Positions 1-5,497 of a stretch of DNA of 5,497 bases are shown here, in pieces. A model generated the notes under the pieces. It saw only the letters and a list, made by a program, of their open reading frames with translations, made no database searches and was not told the origin of the DNA. Within the stretch, counting starts at the first letter, position 1. The number at the start of each line of letters is the position of its first letter. Origin of the DNA: Candidatus Poseidoniaceae archaeon. GTDB taxonomy: Archaea > Thermoplasmatota > Poseidoniia > Poseidoniales > Poseidoniaceae. The stretch is from NCBI GenBank assembly GCA_022425585.1, contig JAKMFF010000299.1:1-5497 (forward strand), written 5' to 3'. The translations under genes and the position numbers were made by a program.

Positions 1-1
1 A

Positions 2-817
2 ACTAAAGATTATTCTTTTTTGCCAGACCATCCACGACCTGGACATCAAGATATGGTGATGCTGAAGAGAACTAATGGTGAGGCAGACCTTAGAGGCGGT
101 GGAATGTCTAGCGCAAGACTGACTGCACCTATTGTTGCCGCATCAGCAATAATTACCCCGCTAATTGAGCAACTGGGAATAAATATCAATGCTCATGTTT
201 GTTCTATTGGCAGCATTGACTCCAAACCGTTATTGGAATGTGAACCGAAATGGGCGACTGATGAATGTAAAGCTATTAGATGCCAAGATAAAACTGCGGC
301 ACTAGAAATGATAAATGTAGTAGAACAGCATCGAAGGAATCTAGATTCAGTTGGCAGTAAAGTAGAATTAAAAATCTCAGGAATGCCACTTGGGATTGGT
401 GAGCCATGGTTTGACGGACTTGAGCCTTACCTAGCAAGAGCAATGATGTCTATACCAGCAGCGCGCGGAGTAGAATTCGGTAGAGGTTTTTCGGTAGTCC
501 AAATGACAGGAAGTGACCACAATGATTCATGGGGAGGAGACAAGGACCATCCTCAGTTAATAGGCAGCAAACCAGATGGCGCGTTAGCAGGACTATCAAC
601 TGGCTCTGATTTATATGTAAAAATAGCATTTAAGCCACCATCAAGCATTGCCAAAGAACAGATGACTTTGAATGTCAAAACAAACCAAATAGAGTCACTA
701 AAAGTCAAAGGCAGGCATGACCCAGTTTTAGCTCCAAGAGCCGTTGCAGTAGTGGAAGCAATGGCTAAATTAGTTATTTGTGATTTAGCACTACGAGGTG
801 AATTCCTTGATAGATGA
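2..817 (+). CDS. aroC: Chorismate synthase, C-terminal part (5' end outside window)
   Basis: Chorismate synthase converts 5-enolpyruvylshikimate-3-phosphate to chorismate using reduced FMN, the last shared step of aromatic amino acid synthesis, in the cytoplasm. The frame is open to the left edge, with residues TKDYSF before a TTG at position 20, so that TTG is an internal Leu codon and not the start. About 271 residues are present; the family is usually 350-400, so roughly the first 100 are missing. Visible signatures in order are PRPGHQD, the GGGMSSARLT loop (positions about 92-121), GEPWFDGLEP then ARAMMSIPA, the GSKPDGALAGLSTG segment followed by KPPSSI, and GRHDP (710-724) leading into RAVAVVEAM. 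The GSKPDGALAGLSTG loop differs from the bacterial N-H-A-G-G type and looks euryarchaeal (recalled, not searched). No frameshift is seen. The end overlaps the aspartate kinase start, so the two are probably co-translated. Confidence 0.95.
   Translation, partial: TKDYSFLPDHPRPGHQDMVMLKRTNGEADLRGGGMSSARLTAPIVAASAIITPLIEQLGININAHVCSIGSIDSKPLLECEPKWATDECKAIRCQDKTAALEMINVVEQHRRNLDSVGSKVELKISGMPLGIGEPWFDGLEPYLARAMMSIPAARGVEFGRGFSVVQMTGSDHNDSWGGDKDHPQLIGSKPDGALAGLSTGSDLYVKIAFKPPSSIAKEQMTLNVKTNQIESLKVKGRHDPVLAPRAVAVVEAMAKLVICDLALRGEFLDR
795..801 (+). promoter_or_regulatory. Shine-Dalgarno site for the aspartate kinase, inside aroC
   Basis: GAGGTGA at 795-801 matches the anti-Shine-Dalgarno core and ends five bases before an in-frame TTG at 807. 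It lies within the last codons of aroC. The GTG at 798 is part of this site, so a start there would consume its own ribosome-binding sequence. The two ATGs at 814 and 817 are out of frame with the kinase and run straight into TAA at 820. This favours TTG 807 as the start. Confidence 0.65.
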
Positions 818-2129
818 TGTAACAGTTCACAAATTTGGTGGATCGTGTCTGAGAGATTCTTCAGACTTGAGCCGTATTTCATCAATAATTGAAGCACAGA
901 AAGGTAATTCTGTAATTGTTGTCTCTGCTCTATGGGGTGCCACTGACCGATTAATTAGAGCGGCAAATGAACCGAGATACGCCACTAAGTTAGTTTCTGA
1001 TTTGAAAAAACAACATATTCGTTTCTCAAGTGATATAGAAGAGTCAATATTCGCGAAAAAGTTCGCTAATGTCTTGCAAGGCATTGATAAATCTCTCTTG
1101 AAATTATCCAAAAACCCTGAAAGCACAGTCGATATTAACACACTGCTTGCAGCAGGAGAAAGGCTATCTGCATTAGTAGTGGCCAATGAATTACGCAAAC
1201 ATGGCCTTGAAGCCCATCCTGTGGGTTCTGAAGATATCGGGATATGTCTTAATGGCGTAAACTCGGCGAGTAATGTGGATATCGAAAAATCAATCAAAAC
1301 CTTGGATTATTCTGCTTTCACCGGAATTCCGGTGGTAACTGGGTGGTTTGGCGAGGGGCTAGATGGCCAATTGGCTCTACTTAGTAGAGGAGGAAGCGAT
1401 CATTCCGCCGCAGCAATTGCAAGAATACTGGATGCAAAGAAATTGATTCTATGGAAAGATGTTGATGGTATACTCTCAATTAACCCAAGGTGGGCTGTTT
1501 CTACTAATTCGATTCCATATCTTGGATATGATGAAGCCAGAGAGTTGTCTAGACTTGATGCTCCAGTAATCCACCATACTACAATGATTCCGTTGAAGGA
1601 TGTTGGAATTCCAATTGAAGTTAGGAATCTAAACTCACCAATCAATAATAATGCCCCAACAATTATTGGTCCAAACATAATTCAGTCTGGTGAGATAAAA
1701 GCCATCGGTTGTATGAGGAGTATATCTTGTATTACTGCACAATCGGGCGATATTGAAGACCAAAGTAAGAAACTTGGTCAAGTATTGATTGAATTAGATA
1801 ATAATAATATTACTTGTTGGTCGATAAAATCAAATCCTTCAAGTGTAGATATTGTGGTATCTCAGCAGCAATCTGCATTGGCTCATAAGATCATAAGGAA
1901 ATCACTACCTGTATCCAATACAACCAACCATTCATGCTTAATTTCCTTTATTGGGACTAGTGACAAAGATTTGGTAAACAAAAAAATCGATTATGTCACA
2001 CAATTCAGTACAGAGATGTCATATCTAAACTGCACAGAACTTTCAGTTCAATATATTGCTGACACACGTGACATAAAAAAACTGATGAAAGATTTATCAC
2101 AAGTTTTGGTTAATAGTAAATCAGTTTAG
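807..2129 (+). CDS. Aspartate kinase with two C-terminal ACT-like regions
   Basis: Aspartate kinase phosphorylates L-aspartate to aspartyl-4-phosphate, the first step towards lysine, threonine, methionine and aspartate semialdehyde. Numbered from TTG 807 (440 residues, a normal length): KFGGS at 9-13 (phosphate loop), VVSALWGATD at 38-47, AAGERLSA with the conserved Glu at 118, PVVTGW, SRGGSDHSAA starting at 193, KDVDGI at about 217-222 and NPR at 226-228. About 297-365 and 375-437 look like two diverged ACT domains, which in this family bind feedback inhibitors. An upstream in-frame GTG at 798 would add three residues, but it lies in the ribosome-binding site. Odd points: the usual GAKVLHP motif reads DAPVIHH (251-257), so the conserved Lys is Pro, and the usual DPR is NPR. 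It overlaps aroC by 11 bases. A homoserine dehydrogenase domain is absent, so it is monofunctional. The family call is firm; activity and isozyme type are less certain. Confidence 0.9.
   Translation: MIDDVTVHKFGGSCLRDSSDLSRISSIIEAQKGNSVIVVSALWGATDRLIRAANEPRYATKLVSDLKKQHIRFSSDIEESIFAKKFANVLQGIDKSLLKLSKNPESTVDINTLLAAGERLSALVVANELRKHGLEAHPVGSEDIGICLNGVNSASNVDIEKSIKTLDYSAFTGIPVVTGWFGEGLDGQLALLSRGGSDHSAAAIARILDAKKLILWKDVDGILSINPRWAVSTNSIPYLGYDEARELSRLDAPVIHHTTMIPLKDVGIPIEVRNLNSPINNNAPTIIGPNIIQSGEIKAIGCMRSISCITAQSGDIEDQSKKLGQVLIELDNNNITCWSIKSNPSSVDIVVSQQQSALAHKIIRKSLPVSNTTNHSCLISFIGTSDKDLVNKKIDYVTQFSTEMSYLNCTELSVQYIADTRDIKKLMKDLSQVLVNSKSV
2075..2081 (-). terminator. Possible T-tract terminator of the minus-strand operon
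   Basis: Seven A residues on the plus strand give T7 on the minus strand, 51-57 bases past the stop codon of the six-helix membrane protein gene and inside the 3' end of the kinase gene. Euryarchaeal transcription commonly ends at such U-tracts without a hairpin. The same bases encode Lys-Lys in the kinase, so the tract could be coding only. Confidence 0.25.
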
Positions 2130-2131
2130 GC

Positions 2132-3055
2132 TTACTCGGCTCGCTTCTCTCTAAACTTTTGTAAGTGGTTTGGTAGATTAAGCGCGAATAAACCGCCTAC
2201 TACACAAAATACAAAGAACGTCCCCAAAGCAACGCCGTATACCGAAATTAGTTCTACCGACTCTTCCAATCTAGTTGCAGTATCTGAGGAAAAGATTCCA
2301 ACAATTAATGGTAAAATAGTATTTGCTGAGAGTACAATAATTGCTAGTACTGCCGCAGAGATTGGATTGATAATTAACGAGCGGTGATATTTTCCGACAA
2401 TCTTCTTAGGATTCATCACATATACTTCATTGGTTCTAATACTAGTATCTAGCATTGAATACCTAATTACACCATTGGCAAGTTCGAAGTACATCACTAG
2501 TAAGACAGCATAACTTACCACTAGTATGTTAAGCAGTCCTGGGCTATCTTGAAGGTCGAATGGGTCACTAGCGAGCGAAACCTTTGATGCAGCAAATCTC
2601 ATGATTGCTAGGATGAAAAATAGATTACTTACTAAGGTAAATCTCGCATCCCTCTGCATCGTACCCCAAAATCCTGCACCAGCTGCGATAACAATAATTA
2701 CAATTTGCATTATGAATGAAATTGCTAAACTTCCAGTAACCATGTACCATAATGTACCTTCAGGAGGCGATACCATATAGGTTAGTAAAGACAAAGCGAC
2801 TAAAACACCATATACGGCTAATTGAAGATTTTGTACCATTCTATCTGGTGGTAAAAATTTAGTCTTTGGAATTAATGGCCCACCCAGTAAGCTTTCAATG
2901 AATGTGGGCATTTCAACAGTTGGAATCGCATCTTTAGGAATCTCGGAACCAAGTCCTGCCTGTCCTGCAAGTTTTTTCCTTGATGGAGCAGAAGACCTTA
3001 CAGTCTTACCATCATACAATATTTTAGTATCTCCAGATGGTTTGTTCATAGTCAT
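2132..3055 (-). CDS. Six-helix membrane protein of unknown family, third gene of MoxR-DUF58 operon
   Basis: I do not recognise this family. The 307-residue product has a hydrophilic, Lys/Pro-containing N-terminal tail of about 72 residues with no signal peptide. Six hydrophobic stretches follow at about 75-95, 103-130, 138-156, 173-195, 228-253 and 267-293, and it ends in a short charged tail (HLQKFREKRAE). Charged residues cluster between helices 4 and 5 (about 200-226), including R, K and H. No catalytic motif is evident. It follows the DUF58 gene by 9 bases, and GAGGTGA overlaps the DUF58 stop, so it should be translated with MoxR and DUF58 and probably acts with them at the cytoplasmic membrane. 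The start at 3055 has four bases between site and ATG. The second ATG at 3049 has ten, so either could be used. Its stop is two bases from the stop of the converging kinase gene. The gene call is strong; the function is open. Confidence 0.85.
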   Translation of the reverse strand: MTMNKPSGDTKILYDGKTVRSSAPSRKKLAGQAGLGSEIPKDAIPTVEMPTFIESLLGGPLIPKTKFLPPDRMVQNLQLAVYGVLVALSLLTYMVSPPEGTLWYMVTGSLAISFIMQIVIIVIAAGAGFWGTMQRDARFTLVSNLFFILAIMRFAASKVSLASDPFDLQDSPGLLNILVVSYAVLLVMYFELANGVIRYSMLDTSIRTNEVYVMNPKKIVGKYHRSLIINPISAAVLAIIVLSANTILPLIVGIFSSDTATRLEESVELISVYGVALGTFFVFCVVGGLFALNLPNHLQKFREKRAE

Positions 3056-3059
3056 AACT

Positions 3060-3066
3060 TCACCTC
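3060..3066 (-). promoter_or_regulatory. Shine-Dalgarno site for the membrane protein gene, overlapping the DUF58 stop
   Basis: On the minus strand the bases read TGAGGTGA, where the first TGA (3067-3065) is the DUF58 stop and GAGGTGA (3066-3060) is the ribosome-binding site. The ATG at 3055 follows after four bases. Sharing the stop with the binding site suggests translational coupling. Confidence 0.7.
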
Positions 3067-4378
3067 AGAATCCTCTTGCTCCAGCCAAAGCGGTCGATAA
3101 GAGCATATCTGGCTCCCAATCCATAATGTTGACTCCCAAACCTCTTAATTCGCCGATTAGAACATCTCTCTCTGTTTTGAGAACTTCATAACCCGTACGG
3201 TCAATACGCTTGGCATCAAATTCAAATTCAAGAGAGGACGGGGATAGAACAGTAACGTCGAAGTTTCTTGCTCTAAAATCTCGAAGAGCGCTGACAATAG
3301 TTGGGTCATCTTCTAGGTTAGATAAGAAAATTATTGGACTACCTTTGTTAATGTGGGGCAGAATTCTGTTTACCACTACTTGCAACGGAATATTACCTCT
3401 TGCTACCGCTCCTGCTAGCTTAGTTAGAATGACGTACAATTGCTTCTTTCCTGTATCACGATCGACACTAACGACTTCATCACCATAGACAATCACTCCC
3501 ACAGAATCTCTTCTACTTAGGAAATACTTGGCTAGAGACGCTGCAGCTCTGGTTGAATAGACCAAAGCATTTCTTGATACAGGTCCTGTTTCTGCAACCG
3601 CTCTAGAATCGACGATTATGATGATATCTGAAACTGCATCTCTTTCTCGTTCATTGACCATCAATTTACCAGACCTTGCATATGCAGACCAATTTATCGC
3701 TCTAAAGGAGTCTCCTTCGAAATATTCCCTCAAAGAATAAAATTCTGAACCTGGACCAGGTTGCCTAATATTGACTGCTCCTGTGAAGATTTTAGGGACT
3801 CTTGACTTAACAAAGGTTTCTTTGAGGTCCTCCATTTTTGGAAACACAAGGAAATCGTCATAGACATGCATTTCTTTTTCCTTGTGGAATAAACCAAACG
3901 GATCCTGAATTCTTACAGCGACCGGTCCGATGCTGTAAAATCCTCTAAGTGGACATTCAATAGTGTATTCAATAAAAGTCTCTCTTCTTGGCCCTAATTC
4001 CATTAGAATGTAGTTTGAACCTTCTTTAATCCTCATCACTTCAGGTACCCTGTCACGTACTTCCAAGATTTTAGCCAGAGGTGAATCGTTTTGCATTCTC
4101 AATGTAACACTTAATTCTCCATCTTCAAACAATCTTGCACTTGACAGTTTTCTCATCGCAATTACGCTTCCTAGTGCCATTCCTTCTTCACCTGACCATT
4201 CATCTGACCTGCGGCCTGAAGATGCAACATCTGCATGGCCGCCAAACAATGCTGCCCATGTTAAGAAGACAAAAATCACCACAGCAATTGTCACTAATTG
4301 CTCATTTCTAAGCGTCAAGCCTAGCAAATACATTGCTATGGCTAGACTTCCTAGCATTGCTGATTTTCGGCTCCACAT
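3065..4378 (-). CDS. DUF58 family membrane-anchored protein
   Basis: DUF58 proteins are encoded beside MoxR ATPases and are thought to be their membrane-bound partners in protein or complex maturation; no exact reaction is known. Numbered from ATG 4378 (437 residues), two short hydrophobic helices lie at about 7-21 and 28-45. A beta-rich region follows with the family motifs CPLRGF (142-147) then YSIGPV, and DPFGLF (159-164). The diagnostic DUF58 block is at 215-247, with YFEGDSFRAINW and SGKLMVNERERD. The rest (about 250-390) resembles a von Willebrand A fold, but its metal-site loop reads VDSRA (D257), not DxSxS, so metal binding is doubtful. A longer GTG start at 4387 is possible, but that GTG is part of the AGGTG ribosome-binding site, leaving ATG 4378 with six-base spacing. 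The gene begins 21 bases after the moxR stop and lies 9 bases before the membrane protein gene. Confidence 0.93.
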   Translation of the reverse strand: MWSRKSAMLGSLAIAMYLLGLTLRNEQLVTIAVVIFVFLTWAALFGGHADVASSGRRSDEWSGEEGMALGSVIAMRKLSSARLFEDGELSVTLRMQNDSPLAKILEVRDRVPEVMRIKEGSNYILMELGPRRETFIEYTIECPLRGFYSIGPVAVRIQDPFGLFHKEKEMHVYDDFLVFPKMEDLKETFVKSRVPKIFTGAVNIRQPGPGSEFYSLREYFEGDSFRAINWSAYARSGKLMVNERERDAVSDIIIIVDSRAVAETGPVSRNALVYSTRAAASLAKYFLSRRDSVGVIVYGDEVVSVDRDTGKKQLYVILTKLAGAVARGNIPLQVVVNRILPHINKGSPIIFLSNLEDDPTIVSALRDFRARNFDVTVLSPSSLEFEFDAKRIDRTGYEVLKTERDVLIGELRGLGVNIMDWEPDMLLSTALAGARGF

Positions 4379-4384
4379 GATTAA

Positions 4385-4390
4385 CACCTA
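4385..4390 (-). promoter_or_regulatory. Shine-Dalgarno site for the DUF58 gene
   Basis: The minus strand reads TAGGTG (4390-4385), then six bases, then ATG at 4378. It lies in the 21-base gap after the moxR stop. It decides against the GTG at 4387, which is part of the site itself. Confidence 0.65.
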
Positions 4391-4399
4391 AATGAATAA

Positions 4400-5497
4400 T
4401 CAAACAGTTGGAACTGGTACTTCTCTCAGAATTGTTTGAATAACTTCACCAGATTCCAATCCCTTGATTTGGTGTTCTGGTTTGAGAATTATTCTGTGAG
4501 CAAGAGCAAGTTCTGCAATTGCTTTAACATCATCTGGTGTGACGAAATCTCTGCCTCTAAGTGCAGCTGCTGCTCTTGAAGTTTTCAATAACGCTTGAGA
4601 ACCACGAGGCGATGCCCCGACAAGTACTCTAGGATCTTCTCTTGTTCTTGCGACTACTTCAACCATGTACATTCTAAGTGCTGGATCGACATATACGTCT
4701 TCACAAGCTTGTTGCATAGCAATAACTCTTTGCGGGTCAGTAATTACATCGACATCTACTGCGTCTTTTCCACGAGCGATACGACGGGAAAGGATCTCAT
4801 CTTCATCTGCTCTGTCTGGATATCCTACAGACATCTTAAACATAAAACGGTCAAGTTGTGCTTCTGGCAATGGATATGTTCCTTCTTGCTCGACAGGGTT
4901 TTGTGTAGCCATAACAATAAATGGTGCTGGAAGTTTGTGGGTAACAGTACCAATTGTAACTTGCTTTTCTTGCATTGCTTCAAGCAAAGCTGCTTGAGTC
5001 TTTGGCGGTGCACGGTTAATCTCGTCCGCTAGTAGTAGATTACAGAACAATGGACCTGGTTTGAAAGTAAACTCTCCCTTCTTAGCATCATAAATGTTAG
5101 TTCCAGTAATATCTGCTGGAAGCAAGTCAGGAGTGAATTGGACACGCTTGAAGTCACAACCCAATGCATCTGCAAAGGTATTGGTCATCAGTGTCTTAGC
5201 CAAACCTGGATAATCTTCAAACAACAGATTACCGTTGGAGAGAATGTTAACCAATACGTTGTCAATAACGTGAGATTTACCAATAATTACTTTCTGTACT
5301 TCGGCGCTGATTGCTTGGGCAATCGCACCGACGGCAGAAAGTCTCTCTCTAACTTCTGGGGTACTTTGGTGCTTCGGCTGGGCCGGAGCGGCTGGCGCTA
5401 CTGGGGCTGCTGGCGCAGGTGCTGCTGGCATTGGTGGTGCCGCTGGCGCTGGTGCTGCCGGCATTGGTGGTGCTGGCATAGGCGCTGCTGGTGCAGG
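4400..5497 (-). CDS. MoxR-family AAA+ ATPase with Pro/Ala-rich N-terminus (5' end outside window)
   Basis: MoxR ATPases are cytoplasmic AAA+ machines thought to act as chaperones that activate or assemble partner complexes, often with DUF58 and von Willebrand A proteins. Numbered from an internal ATG at 5479: the P-loop EDYPGLAKT is at 88-96 (Lys95), Walker B LLLADE at 148-153, then INRAPPKTQAALLEAMQE. Sensor 1 ATQNP is at 191-195, LPEAQLDRF carries a likely arginine finger (R211), and sensor 2 GASPRGS has R292. All key ATPase residues are present. The core after about residue 40 is a normal family length. Residues 1-36 are almost only Pro, Ala and Met, and the frame continues in the same style (PAPAAP) to the right edge, so the ATG at 5479 is probably not the start. 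It is the first visible gene of the operon, and its promoter lies outside the window. Confidence 0.95.
   Translation of the reverse strand, partial: PAPAAPMPAPPMPAAPAPAAPPMPAAPAPAAPVAPAAPAQPKHQSTPEVRERLSAVGAIAQAISAEVQKVIIGKSHVIDNVLVNILSNGNLLFEDYPGLAKTLMTNTFADALGCDFKRVQFTPDLLPADITGTNIYDAKKGEFTFKPGPLFCNLLLADEINRAPPKTQAALLEAMQEKQVTIGTVTHKLPAPFIVMATQNPVEQEGTYPLPEAQLDRFMFKMSVGYPDRADEDEILSRRIARGKDAVDVDVITDPQRVIAMQQACEDVYVDPALRMYMVEVVARTREDPRVLVGASPRGSQALLKTSRAAAALRGRDFVTPDDVKAIAELALAHRIILKPEHQIKGLESGEVIQTILREVPVPTV
5410..5473 (-). repeat. 33-base tandem repeat encoding the Pro/Ala leader of MoxR
   Basis: The plus-strand bases 5418-5440 recur at 5451-5473 with a single mismatch (5426 against 5459), a 33-base period. 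Matching continues leftwards to 5410/5443 with one further mismatch. In the protein this is an exact 11-residue period, PMPAAPAPAAP twice, and similar Pro/Ala sequence continues on both sides and to the window edge. The stretch is visibly richer in G and C than the rest of the window. Confidence 0.8.

Noticed and set aside
20..22. TTG at position 20 as the start of chorismate synthase
   Set aside because: The frame is open to the window edge and the conserved N-terminal third of the family is missing, so this is an internal Leu codon of a truncated gene.
814..822. ATGATGTAA as a start for the kinase
   Set aside because: Both ATGs are in another frame and reach a stop at once.
553..1678. Minus-strand open frames opposite aroC and the kinase gene
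   Set aside because: They lie antisense to well-conserved genes, have no recognisable motifs, and have compositions expected of shadow frames.
2898..3488. Plus-strand open frames opposite the membrane protein and DUF58 genes
   Set aside because: They are antisense shadows with low-complexity Ser/Thr-rich translations and no family features.
4595..5032. Overlapping open frames inside moxR on either strand, rich in Cys, Ser or Gln/Leu
   Set aside because: They are shadows of the highly conserved ATPase core; skewed composition reflects the codons of the real gene.
5477..5479. ATG at 5479 (minus strand) as the MoxR start
   Set aside because: The same Pro/Ala pattern continues upstream in frame to the edge, and no ribosome-binding site can be seen before it.
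4400..5497. MoxR as part of an antiviral defence system
   Set aside because: Some defence systems use MoxR-type ATPases, but no nuclease, protease or other effector gene is visible, and DUF58 next to MoxR is a common housekeeping arrangement.
5372..5497. Repeat region as a CRISPR or mobile-element end
   Set aside because: The repeat is in frame, has no spacers, and encodes a regular Pro/Ala peptide.

Overview
This 5.5-kb window is almost entirely coding and holds two gene pairs or clusters that face each other. By eye it is AT-rich (roughly 40% GC). The cues point to an archaeon, most likely a euryarchaeal relative of Marine Group II/Thermoplasmata. They are a chorismate synthase with a GSKPDGALAGLSTG-type loop where bacteria usually have an N-H-A-G-G-type loop, strong AGGTGA ribosome-binding sites at gene junctions, very tight packing, and a MoxR with a Pro/Ala-rich leader. 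This assignment is an inference with about 50% confidence, because no rRNA or other phylogenetic marker is present.

Left half, plus strand: the C-terminal three quarters of chorismate synthase (aroC, cut by the window edge), overlapped by a complete aspartate kinase with two C-terminal ACT-like regions. AroC makes chorismate for aromatic amino acids. Aspartate kinase starts the aspartate family pathway. In many archaea, aspartate semialdehyde, which lies downstream of aspartate kinase, is also the entry substrate of the aromatic pathway, so the pairing makes metabolic sense. The kinase has unusual residues in its expected ATP pocket.

Right half, minus strand, read right to left: a MoxR-family AAA+ ATPase (its 5' end lies beyond the window), a DUF58 protein with two N-terminal membrane segments, and a six-helix membrane protein of no family I recognise. 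The gaps are about 21 and 9 bases with ribosome-binding sites in place, so this is a co-transcribed operon. MoxR plus DUF58 is a widespread pair thought to act as a chaperone or maturation module at the membrane. The third gene takes the place where many such loci have von Willebrand A or transglutaminase genes.

The two transcription units converge with only two bases between stop codons. There is no stretch over 300 bases without a gene, and I see no tRNA, rRNA, CRISPR array, insertion sequence or attachment site. I see no clearly new system. The best leads are the diverged kinase and the unrecognised membrane protein in the MoxR operon.
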